The position numbers and the translations under genes were made by a program. The notes beneath the pieces were generated by a model, which worked only from the letters and a program-made list of their open reading frames with translations, was not told where the DNA came from and searched no databases. A stretch of 64,000 nt of DNA from Azospirillum brasilense (lineage in GTDB: Bacteria; Pseudomonadota; Alphaproteobacteria; Azospirillales; Azospirillaceae): the NCBI RefSeq assembly GCF_008365405.1, contig NZ_QOKV01000011.1, positions 124,001 through 188,000 on the forward strand, read 5' to 3'. Positions 44,402 to 51,807 of the stretch are shown in pieces (within the stretch, counting starts at the first letter, position 1; each line of letters opens with the position of its first letter).

Positions 44402-45565
44402 TCAGCCGACCGCCAGTTCGAGGCGGGTCGGGCTGCGGAAGGTGGTGGAGGGCATCCAGGGCAGCTGGTCCTGCACCCGGACGAACTCCGGCACGCGCTT
44501 CAGGAACTCCTCGCAGGCGACGCGGGCGGCCAGACGGGCGAAGGCGGTGCCGAGGCAGGCGTGGACGCCGCCGCCGAAACCCAGATGCCCCTTCGGCTTG
44601 CGGTCGATGTCGTAGAGATGGGCGTTGGCGAAGCGCCGCTCGTCGCGGTTCCCCGAGCCGTAGGCGAGGCAGACGAAATCACCGGCCCGCATCGTCTGGC
44701 CGTGCAGCTCGACGTCCTTCTGCAGGCAGCGGCGGAAGCGCTGGGCCGAGGTGTTGAAGCGCAGCGATTCCTCGATGGCGTCGGGAATCAGCGCCGGGTT
44801 GGCGGCGAGCCGGCGGCGCGCGGCGGCGTGGTCGGCGAGGTTCAGGGCGAACATGGCGAGGAAGCCCGACAGGGATTCGATGCCGGCCATGATGAGCGTG
44901 GTGATGGTCATCTGCACCTCGCGGTCGGCCAGCTTCTCGCCGGCGACCTCGGCCTGGATCAGGGCGGTGATCAGGTCGTCGCCGGGCTCGCGCTTGCGCA
45001 ACTCCACCAGTTCCTTGGCGTATTCGCTCATCCACTGGAAGGCGGCGAGATGCTCCGGCCCCTTCTGCCGGGTGCGCGGATCGGACTGCACCATCAGCAC
45101 GGCCTTGTCGCGCACCATCCGCTCGTTCTCGCGCGGCAGGTTGAACAGGCCGAACAGCACGTCCACCGTGACCTTGCTGGAGACGTCGCCGACGAAGTCG
45201 AAGGTCTTCTCCCCCTGTACCGCGTCCAGCGCCCGGTTGGCCGAGGCGCGCACCGGTTCGGTCAGCCCTTCCACCGCCTTCTTGGTGAAGGCGAACTGGA
45301 CGATGCTGCGCAGGCGGTCGTGGCGGGGCGGATCGGTGGTGCCCAGCGTGTTGCCGGCGCGGTTGGGCATCTCGTCCATCAGGTTGCCCTTGGCCGAAGA
45401 ATAGGTTTCCCAGTCGTTCAGCGCGGTGACGATGTCGTCGTAGCGCGACAGCACCCACATGTTGGCTTCCTCGCTCCAGAAGCAGGGATGCTCGTCGCGC
45501 AAGGTCTTGTAGAAAGAAAACGGGTCGGCATCGACGGCCGGTGAGTAGGGATCGAAGCGAAACAT
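44402..45565 (-). CDS. Cytochrome P450 (class I, bacterial)
   Basis: A 387-residue soluble P450 with heme-ligand Cys337 in GHLGFGGGVHACLG, ExxR at Glu266-Arg269 (EESLRF) and an I-helix AGIESLS at 227-233, where the usual acid-Thr pair is Glu-Ser. It is encoded with its own ferredoxin and reductase, next to a PobR-like regulator and a protocatechuate island. A para-substituted benzoate (for example O-demethylation of a methoxybenzoate) is therefore a reasonable substrate class, similar in logic to CYP199A enzymes. The substrate is not shown by sequence. Confidence 0.9.
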   Translation of the reverse strand: MFRFDPYSPAVDADPFSFYKTLRDEHPCFWSEEANMWVLSRYDDIVTALNDWETYSSAKGNLMDEMPNRAGNTLGTTDPPRHDRLRSIVQFAFTKKAVEGLTEPVRASANRALDAVQGEKTFDFVGDVSSKVTVDVLFGLFNLPRENERMVRDKAVLMVQSDPRTRQKGPEHLAAFQWMSEYAKELVELRKREPGDDLITALIQAEVAGEKLADREVQMTITTLIMAGIESLSGFLAMFALNLADHAAARRRLAANPALIPDAIEESLRFNTSAQRFRRCLQKDVELHGQTMRAGDFVCLAYGSGNRDERRFANAHLYDIDRKPKGHLGFGGGVHACLGTAFARLAARVACEEFLKRVPEFVRVQDQLPWMPSTTFRSPTRLELAVG

Positions 45566-45702
45566 CGGGCGCAGTCCTCCGACACCCGCGGCGGCGGGCG
45601 GCCAATTGGCGGTTTTTGGTTTGGATCGACGCGAACCGTTCAGGCCGCGAACAATTGCATCCTAGACGGATTCACCTTTGCCGCGGAATGGACGAAGCGG
45701 AA

Positions 45703-45720
45703 GGAAAATAGTACTTTTCC
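45703..45720. promoter_or_regulatory. Inverted repeat in the P450/AraC divergent promoter
   Basis: GGAAAA-TAGTAC-TTTTCC, 28 bases before the AraC-type ATG and ~140 bases upstream of the P450 gene. It is a candidate operator or promoter element for the AraC-type regulator; no test of this is possible from sequence. Confidence 0.4.
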
Positions 45721-45748
45721 GACAAACGACGGCGCGGGGGAGGACGGC

Positions 45749-46666
45749 ATGGAACCGGCGGCGGAAGGGGGAGCACACACGCGTTCCAAGGCGGTGCCGC
45801 TGTTCGCGCTCTACGGCGAGGAGGCCCGGCTCACCGACGCCGAATTCATCCACATCGAGGACATCGAGAGCCGCAGCCGCCTCTACGACTGGGGCATCGG
45901 CTCCCACACCCACCGCGGGCTGTTCCAGCTGGTGGCGGTGCTCGACGGCGGGGCGCGCGTGCAGATCGACGACCGGGTGGCGGAGGTCGCGGCGCCCTGC
46001 GTGATCGTCGTTCCGCCGGCGGTGGTGCATTCCTTCCAGTTCCGGCCGGGCAGCCACGGCTATGTGCTGACGGTGGCCGAGGTGATGCTGTTCGACGGGG
46101 CGAGCGCGCAGAGCCGCCCGCTGTTCGAGGCGCTGTTCGTGCGCCCCTGCCTGATCGATTTCACCGACGCCCCGGCGGCGGCGGAGCGCGTCTCAACGCT
46201 GCTTGATCAATTGATGACGGAGTTCCGCTGGCCGCAGCTCGGCCGGTCGGCGATGTGCGAGTGGTTGCTGCGCGGCGTCCTGCTGCTGTTGGAGCGCCAG
46301 CGCGCGGCGGCGGCCGGCGCCGACCCGGCGGAGCGCGTGCGCACCGAGCTGTTCGCCCGCTTCCGCGCGCTGGTCGAGGACCATGTCACCGAACATTGGA
46401 CGATCCCGCGCTACGCGGACGCACTGGGGATCACGGAATCGCGGCTGAACCGCCTGTGCCGGCATCTCGCCGGCCGCTCCGCCTTCGAGGTGGTGCAGGA
46501 CCGCCTGCTGCTCGAAGCGAAGCGCCGGCTGGTCTACATCGCCGCACCGGTGGCGATGATCGCCTATGAGCTGGGCTTCCAGGACCCCGGCTACTTCAAC
46601 CGCGTCTTCAAGAGGCTGACCGGGAAGACGCCGGCCGCCTTCCGGCGCGCGGCCCGCTCCGGGTAG
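45749..46666 (+). CDS. AraC-family regulator, PobR-like
   Basis: A 305-residue regulator. The N-terminal cupin-like domain (VPLFALYGEEARLTD, HTHRGLFQLVAVLDGGARV, VPPAVVHSFQF) resembles PobR, the 4-hydroxybenzoate sensor. The C-terminal AraC domain has two HTHs: WTIPRYADALGITESRLNRL and VAMIAYELGFQDPGYFNRVF. GGAGGA lies 5 bases before ATG 45749. It is divergent from the P450 operon, its likely target. No 4-hydroxybenzoate hydroxylase gene (pobA) is in the window. Confidence 0.85.
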   Translation: MEPAAEGGAHTRSKAVPLFALYGEEARLTDAEFIHIEDIESRSRLYDWGIGSHTHRGLFQLVAVLDGGARVQIDDRVAEVAAPCVIVVPPAVVHSFQFRPGSHGYVLTVAEVMLFDGASAQSRPLFEALFVRPCLIDFTDAPAAAERVSTLLDQLMTEFRWPQLGRSAMCEWLLRGVLLLLERQRAAAAGADPAERVRTELFARFRALVEDHVTEHWTIPRYADALGITESRLNRLCRHLAGRSAFEVVQDRLLLEAKRRLVYIAAPVAMIAYELGFQDPGYFNRVFKRLTGKTPAAFRRAARSG

Positions 46667-46680
46667 CGGGGGGCCGTTTC

Positions 46681-47601
46681 TCACCGCTCGACCGGGTCGA
46701 GCCGCGCCAGAATGGCATCGGCGAGCGCCCGGTAATCGCCCTCCCCGATGGCACGGGCGTCCAGTTTGAGGTCGCCGACGCGCTGCTGCCAGTCGACGGC
46801 GGCCCGGGCCATGCCGCCGGTCAAACCCAGTTCATCGACGGTGCGCGCGACCTCGCGCATCTCGGCGGCGCGGCGGACGCCGTGGGTCATGACGCGCTCC
46901 TGCATGTAGGCGGCGCGCTCCTTGAAGCCGAAACCGGGATAGGTGACGTCCAGGGAGTCCAACACCACCCCGTCCACCCCGGCCTTGCGCCCGGCCAGAA
47001 CGCATTCCAGGAACAGCGCCTCCAGCCCCTTCATCATGACGCTGCGGATCATCTTGATCGAGGAGGCGGTGCCGACCGGTCCCGGCGCTTCCCTGGCGCT
47101 CATCTCCAGGGCCGACAGGGCAGCCAGCGCCTCGGCGGCGTGCGGACCGGCGACCAGCAGCGGCGTCTTGTGGAGCTTCGGATGGACCGGCGCCATCACC
47201 GCCAGATCGACGTAGCGCCCGCCGGCCGCCTCGACCGCCTGCGCCGACTCCCGCTTGGTGCCGGGCGCGCAGGAGTTGCCGTCGAAGAACAGGGCGCCGG
47301 GGACGAGATGGGCGGCGGCGTTGCGGGCGGCGGCCTGCGCCTGATCGGCGGTGACCAGCGAGAAGACCAGCGCGGCCCCGGCCAGGGCGTCCTCGACCCG
47401 CTCGGCGCCGGTCACTCCGGCCGCCACGTAGTCCGCCCATTTGCGGGCGCGCACCACCCCGTCGGCGGACCCGGTCTTGATGTCGAAGGCCGCGACCGTG
47501 TCGGCCAGCCCGGCCCCCCGCCAGCCGAAGCGGAAGGCCGACGCCGCCTCCCCGAATCCGATGAAGGCCACCTTGGCCGTCCGCTGGTGCCGCACCGTCA
47601 T
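46681..47601 (-). CDS. NAD(P)-dependent oxidoreductase, 6-phosphogluconate-dehydrogenase-like with DUF1932
   Basis: A 306-residue two-domain protein: Rossmann start VAFIGFGEAASAFRFGW, FSLVTADQAQAAA, the conserved FDGNSCAPGTKRESAQ region, and a helical C-terminal domain with GTASSIKMIRSVMMKGLEAL, where Lys would be the catalytic residue of the beta-hydroxyacid dehydrogenase family. The substrate is unknown. ATG at 47601 is chosen because conserved sequence starts there. LysR box C lies about 106 bases upstream, which places it in the aromatic regulon. Confidence 0.85.
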   Translation of the reverse strand: MTVRHQRTAKVAFIGFGEAASAFRFGWRGAGLADTVAAFDIKTGSADGVVRARKWADYVAAGVTGAERVEDALAGAALVFSLVTADQAQAAARNAAAHLVPGALFFDGNSCAPGTKRESAQAVEAAGGRYVDLAVMAPVHPKLHKTPLLVAGPHAAEALAALSALEMSAREAPGPVGTASSIKMIRSVMMKGLEALFLECVLAGRKAGVDGVVLDSLDVTYPGFGFKERAAYMQERVMTHGVRRAAEMREVARTVDELGLTGGMARAAVDWQQRVGDLKLDARAIGEGDYRALADAILARLDPVER

Positions 47602-47697
47602 CGCCGCCTCCGTCCGTGCGCCGGGAGTCCACCTCCCCTCCAAAGGGCATGGCTAGCACGCCGACACGCTGCCGGCGTCATTCAATGACGGACCGGC

Positions 47698-47716
47698 CTA
47701 TCCAATTTTTGAATAG
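47698..47716 (-). promoter_or_regulatory. LysR box C upstream of the DUF1932 dehydrogenase
   Basis: Minus-strand reading CTATTCAAAAATTGGATAG: perfect CTAT-N11-ATAG dyad with T-N11-A core, in the 142-base gap between the LysR 3' end and the dehydrogenase. It shares CTATTCAAAAA with box B. Confidence 0.62.
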
Positions 47717-47743
47717 CGCTGCGGTGCCGTTCTGAATGGCCTC

Positions 47744-48970
47744 TCACGGGCGGGGGACCGGCGAGACGGCCTGTTTCCCGGCCGCGCGCAGCAGGTCGAG
47801 GAAATGCGCCTGCGTCGCGGTCGGGCGCCACCCCCGGCGCACGGTGAGGCCGATGGTGCGCTCGGTGTTGGCCAGCTCCACGGGCAGGATGACCAGCAGG
47901 CCCAGCTCATGCTCATGCCGGATCTGGTGCGCCGAGATCAGCGTCAGCCGATCGCTGCCCAGCAGCAGGCCACGCACCAGAATCTGTGAGCCGGTCTCGA
48001 CCAGACCGCGCGGCGGCCCGTCGGCGAACAGCGCCTCGAACCGGTCGCGCGTCGGCGTGCCGCGGCGCGGGACCACCCATTGGCACCCCGCCAGTTCCTC
48101 CAGCGTCAGCTTGGGCCGGCGGGACAGCGGGTGGAAGGCACGCGCGACCACGACCAGCGGGTCCTCGAACAAGGGTTCCTGCACGACGTCCTCGATGGGC
48201 AGCGGGTCGCGCAACGCGCCGATCAGCACGTCGATCTCACCGTGGCGCAGCCCGTGCAGCAGGTCGTCGTAGGGGCCGTCGAGAACGTCGAACTGGACGT
48301 CCGGACGCTCGCGCACCAGCGCGTTGACGGCGGTCGGCAGAATGAAAGGACGCGACAGCGGCATGCTGCCGACGACGATGCGGGCGGTGTCGCCGCCCAG
48401 CCCCTCGCCGACCTCCGCGAATCCCTGCTCCAGCTCCGCGATCGCCAGCTTGACGTGCTGCACCAGCGCCTTGGCGGCGGGGGTCAGAGCGATGCCGGCG
48501 GCCGTCCGCGCGAACAGCGCCATGCCCGCCAGCCGCTCCAGATCGCGGGCGGCGCGGTGGAGGGTGGGTTGCGAGATGCCGACGGTGCGCGCCGCGAGGC
48601 TGAAATTCCCGGCGTCGGCGACCGCGGCCAGCGCCCGGATCTGCGCCGCCGTCAGAAGCTGGTCGAAGTCGGCGACGCCGCGCAGGCCGCCCTTGCGCCC
48701 GCCGATGCGGACCGCCTCGCGCGTGCCGGTGCGCAGGCGGTCCAGCGCGCGCTCCACGCGGTCGAGGAACAGCACGCCCATCGCCGACACCGCCATGCCG
48801 TCCGGCCGCCGCTCGAACAGGGGGGTGCCGACCTCCTCCTCCAGCTTGGCGATGGCCTGGGTGATGGCGGGCTGGGACAGATGCACATGCTCCGCCGCCT
48901 GACTGATGCTGCCGCGCCGCGCCACCTCGCGGAAGGCCCGCAAATGCCGGATGTTGGGAATGCCGTTCAT
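47744..48970 (-). CDS. LysR-family regulator with two HTH domains, probable regulator of the protocatechuate island
   Basis: A 408-residue regulator, ~100 residues longer than a normal LysR. A first winged HTH (REVARRGSISQAAEHVHLSQ, TQAIAKLEEEVGTPLFERR) is followed by a linker. A second LysR-type HTH comes next (LAAVADAGNFSLAARTVGIS, PTLHRAARDLERLAGMALFA) and then a full co-inducer domain (VVGSMPLSRPFILPTAVNAL...). The size excludes a frameshift fusion of two genes, since only one effector domain is present. LysR box F lies 38-56 bases before its ATG (48970), suggesting autoregulation; an in-frame ATG six codons earlier is possible. Confidence 0.88.
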   Translation of the reverse strand: MNGIPNIRHLRAFREVARRGSISQAAEHVHLSQPAITQAIAKLEEEVGTPLFERRPDGMAVSAMGVLFLDRVERALDRLRTGTREAVRIGGRKGGLRGVADFDQLLTAAQIRALAAVADAGNFSLAARTVGISQPTLHRAARDLERLAGMALFARTAAGIALTPAAKALVQHVKLAIAELEQGFAEVGEGLGGDTARIVVGSMPLSRPFILPTAVNALVRERPDVQFDVLDGPYDDLLHGLRHGEIDVLIGALRDPLPIEDVVQEPLFEDPLVVVARAFHPLSRRPKLTLEELAGCQWVVPRRGTPTRDRFEALFADGPPRGLVETGSQILVRGLLLGSDRLTLISAHQIRHEHELGLLVILPVELANTERTIGLTVRRGWRPTATQAHFLDLLRAAGKQAVSPVPRP

Positions 48971-49007
48971 CGGACCTTCCTGCTCCACAGCATCGCTGCC
49001 GGAGCGG

Positions 49008-49026
49008 CCATAGCAAAACTCAATGG
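49008..49026 (+). promoter_or_regulatory. LysR box F upstream of the two-HTH LysR gene
   Basis: CCATAGCAAAACTCAATGG: perfect CCAT-N11-ATGG dyad with T-N11-A core, closest in sequence to boxes D and E. It lies immediately upstream of the LysR gene, a typical autoregulatory position. Confidence 0.65.
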
Positions 49027-49080
49027 CTCCAGCTTATCGTCGGGGCGCCGGTCCGTAAAGGGGCCGGGCTGTGGAGAGCG

Positions 49081-50019
49081 TTACACCGCCCCGGCGCGCT
49101 TGACCGCCTCCATCATGCCGACAAAGCCTTGGGCCGAGCGGTATGGCCGCTGTGGATCGCCCGCCTGGGCGAAGCAGGCGCGGAGCCGGTCCCAGTCGGG
49201 CGTCGGGCACATCTCCTCGAACCAGGGGCCATGGGTCCGCCACGGGGCGAGCGCCGCCGCGACGTCGGCCGGCAGAACGCGCCCGCCATCCCGTTCCTGC
49301 TCCAGGAATGCCAGGGCCGACCGGCAGCCGCCGGCCATATTCTCGGCGAAGACACCGAGGCTGTCCGGGTGCAGGCGGGGGCGCCCATCCGGGTCGATGT
49401 AGAGGATGGGAAAGACCGGCGCCAGCCGCGGGAACAGGGTGTTCGCCCAGATGGTCCCGCCCCAGTAGACCTGGGCGATCCGGGCGAAGTGGGCCACCTC
49501 GACGACGGGTTCGAGCCCGCTCTCCTCCAGGGGCAAAATCTCGACCTTGGGCTTGGTGGTGGTCACGGTGTCGTTGGCCGCATCGACGTAGAGGGCGCCG
49601 ACCTGCATGGCGTTCTGGAAATAGCTGCCACGCAGCGCCCCCCAGATTGGGGACAGACGACCGCCCTCCCCGACGAAGGCCGCCAGTGCCTGCGTGATTG
49701 GCGTGTCCGGCGCGGCGATCCGCCGTCGCAGCCGCTCGAAGACGGCATCGCTGATCTCGCGGCAGAAACCCTTCGGATAAGCGTAGCGGCGCTTTGGAAA
49801 GGTCAGCCGGCCCTCGTCCCGATCCCGATCGACGCCGTGGCGCAGTTCCAGCATCAGCGCTTCCAGGGAGGGAAGATGGGGGCCGAGCCACCGCTCCGTC
49901 AGGGCGCGCATCCGCTCGTCGGGCGGCGCCAGGCGATGGTGGTTGCGCCAAAGGCGCAATTGACGGTCCAACGGGGTTTCGGCGCCCATCGGCGGGCGGA
50001 CAGGAGCAGTGTGCGTCAT
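49081..50019 (-). CDS. Hypothetical protein, 312 residues
   Basis: I do not recognise a family. The product has no signal peptide or membrane segment, has a charged N-terminal half (LDRQLRLWRNHHRL, RRYAYPKGFCREISDAVFERL) and a less polar C-terminal half with VYWGGTIWANTLFPRLAPVF and ILYIDPDGRPRLHPDSL. Codon use is like its neighbours and the frame is intact, so it is probably expressed. ATG at 50019 was chosen; a start 12 codons earlier exists. It lies upstream of the LysR gene on the same strand but is likely a separate unit, as box F falls between them. Confidence 0.7.
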   Translation of the reverse strand: MTHTAPVRPPMGAETPLDRQLRLWRNHHRLAPPDERMRALTERWLGPHLPSLEALMLELRHGVDRDRDEGRLTFPKRRYAYPKGFCREISDAVFERLRRRIAAPDTPITQALAAFVGEGGRLSPIWGALRGSYFQNAMQVGALYVDAANDTVTTTKPKVEILPLEESGLEPVVEVAHFARIAQVYWGGTIWANTLFPRLAPVFPILYIDPDGRPRLHPDSLGVFAENMAGGCRSALAFLEQERDGGRVLPADVAAALAPWRTHGPWFEEMCPTPDWDRLRACFAQAGDPQRPYRSAQGFVGMMEAVKRAGAV

Positions 50020-50270
50020 GGGCGGGCGGTCTCCGGGAAAGCGGCAACCGTCCATCCGGTCCGCAATACCAACCCGGGCGGAGCGGCGCGCGGCATCCCC
50101 GATCTGGTCCTCGCCCAGGCTGATCCCGGACAGGTAACGCCATCGCCGGGCCGGAGGTCAATCTTGCCGAGGCACCGACCTGTTTCAACCAGCGGCCCTG
50201 GCGGGACCGATGGCCCCGGTGACCGTCCGCGAGCTGCCGACCGGCGTCATCACCACAGCGCCTCCGAGCC

Positions 50271-50897
50271 CTACGGGCTGACCTTCACGCGGGAGAATGT
50301 TCCCCCCCCACCGTCTCCGCTGATCCCAAGCTGACGGCGCAACGCCGCCAGGATCTCCACCGACAGGTCGGGATCGGCCTGCGCGGTGGCGCGGGCCAGC
50401 GCCATGCCGCCGATCAGGGCCGACACGATGGCGATGGCGCGGTCACGGCGCCCGGTGGCGCCTTCCCCGTCCCGCTCCGGCAGGCGCTCTTCCACCACCT
50501 CGAAGAAGCGCTCGACGCCGGTCCCGAAGCGCTCCTGCACAGCGGGGTCCTGGCGCGCCACCTCCCCGGCGAAGGCGGCCATCGGACAGCCGGCGTCCGG
50601 TTGGTCGCGGTGCCGTTCGCTCAAGTAGCGCGTCAGGAAGGCGTTGAGCGCTCCCTCCGGCGACGCCTCGTCGGCGGGCAGCCGGTCGAGACTCTCGGCA
50701 AAGGCGGCCTCGCACGCCTCGGCGGCCAGCGCGTCCTTCGAGGCGAAATGGCCGTAGAAACCGCCGTGGGTCAGCCCGGCGGCCTTGGTGATCTCCGCCA
50801 CCCCGACCTTGTCGAACCCGCGTTCGCGGAACAGGCGCCCCGCCGCCTTGACGATGGCGGCCCGGTTCTCCGCCGCCTTTTCCTTGGAAACCTTCAC
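50271..50897 (-). CDS. TetR/AcrR-family repressor
   Basis: A 208-residue TetR protein. The N-terminal HTH spans ~5-60 ([40 protein letters not shown]), then a ligand domain with a conserved Cys in [18 protein letters not shown], as in the YcdC/AcrR-like subfamily that controls SDR genes. GTG at 50897 follows AAGGTG by five bases and gives a normal length; an ATG-start version would run across the operator. It is divergent from an SDR gene, with a three-half-site palindrome between. Confidence 0.88.
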   Translation of the reverse strand: MKVSKEKAAENRAAIVKAAGRLFRERGFDKVGVAEITKAAGLTHGGFYGHFASKDALAAEACEAAFAESLDRLPADEASPEGALNAFLTRYLSERHRDQPDAGCPMAAFAGEVARQDPAVQERFGTGVERFFEVVEERLPERDGEGATGRRDRAIAIVSALIGGMALARATAQADPDLSVEILAALRRQLGISGDGGGGTFSRVKVSP

Positions 50898-50950
50898 GTC
50901 GTCACCTTGTGCATGGCTGCCACGCCTCCATCGTGGGAGGTCGCGGCGAT

Positions 50951-50986
50951 ATTCATGATGGACGTCATGAATAAGTCCATTCATGA
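50951..50986. promoter_or_regulatory. Three alternately inverted half-sites, probable TetR operator
   Basis: ATTCATGA (50951-50958), TCATGAAT (50965-50972) and ATTCATGA (50979-50986) are separated by two 6-base spacers. Each neighbouring pair is a perfect dyad. It lies 54 bases upstream of the TetR GTG and 38 bases before the SDR ATG. A further ATGATG-CC-CATCAT dyad overlaps the right end (50983-50996). Confidence 0.7.
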
Positions 50987-51023
50987 TGCCCATCATCATA
51001 ACTCAGCGATCAAGGAGAGGACA

Positions 51024-51779
51024 ATGACGGATATGAGCGGCGGCGTGGCCCTGGTCACCGGCGGCACCTCGGGCATCGGGCGGGCGACCGCGCTGGCCTT
51101 CGCCAAGGCGGGCGCCACGGCCATCGTCACCGGGCGGCGCGAGACGGAGGGGCTGGAGACGGTGGACCTCGTCCGGCAGGCCGGCGGGCGCGCCGTCTTC
51201 GTCCAGGCCGATGTCGCCGACGCCAAGGAGGTCGCCGCCCTGTTCGCCCGGATCGAGCGGGACCACGGCCGGCTCGACTACGCCTTCAACAACGCCGGCA
51301 TCCATTTCGGCCGGTCGGTGGCCGACACGACGGAGGCCGACTTCGACCGCATGGTCGCCGTCAACATCAAGGGCGTCTGGCTGTGCCTGAAGCACGAGCT
51401 GCCGATCATGCTGCGGCAGGGCAAGGGCGCCATCGTGTCCACCGGGTCCGTGCTGGGCCAGATCGGGCTGGCCGGCAACAGCGTCTATTCCGCCAGCAAG
51501 GCGGCGGTGGAGGGCATGACCCGCAGCGTCGCCATCGAGGTCGCCAAGTCCGGCGTGCGCGTCAACGCCGTCTGCCCGGCGATCATCCAGACGCCGATGA
51601 GCGCCGGCTCCTTCGGCGGGGAGGAGGCGGTGAACGCGGCGCTCGGCCCGCTGCACCCGGTGGGTCGCGTCGGCCAGCCGCGCGAGGTCGCCGACACCGT
51701 GGTCTGGCTGTGCTCCGACGCCGCGTCCTTCATCACCGGCCAGTCGATCAACGTCGACGGCGGGCTGACGGTGCAGTGA
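51024..51779 (+). CDS. SDR-family oxidoreductase
   Basis: A 251-residue short-chain dehydrogenase: [10 protein letters not shown] near residue 12, NNAGIHFGR, catalytic Ser/Tyr155/Lys159 ([15 protein letters not shown]) and the C-terminal [15 protein letters not shown]. The substrate is unknown; the next gene is a thiolase. AAGGAGAGG lies before the ATG. It is divergent from, and probably repressed by, the TetR protein. Confidence 0.88.
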   Translation: MTDMSGGVALVTGGTSGIGRATALAFAKAGATAIVTGRRETEGLETVDLVRQAGGRAVFVQADVADAKEVAALFARIERDHGRLDYAFNNAGIHFGRSVADTTEADFDRMVAVNIKGVWLCLKHELPIMLRQGKGAIVSTGSVLGQIGLAGNSVYSASKAAVEGMTRSVAIEVAKSGVRVNAVCPAIIQTPMSAGSFGGEEAVNAALGPLHPVGRVGQPREVADTVVWLCSDAASFITGQSINVDGGLTVQ

Positions 51780-51807
51780 TCCCCACCCCTTCCAGGAGCT
51801 CGCGATC

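Noticed and set aside
45566..45748. A seventh LysR box in the P450/AraC promoter
   Set aside because: No CYAT-N11-ATRS match with the A-rich core is present there; only the GGAAAA/TTTTCC dyad was found, so the P450 is probably under the AraC-type regulator instead.
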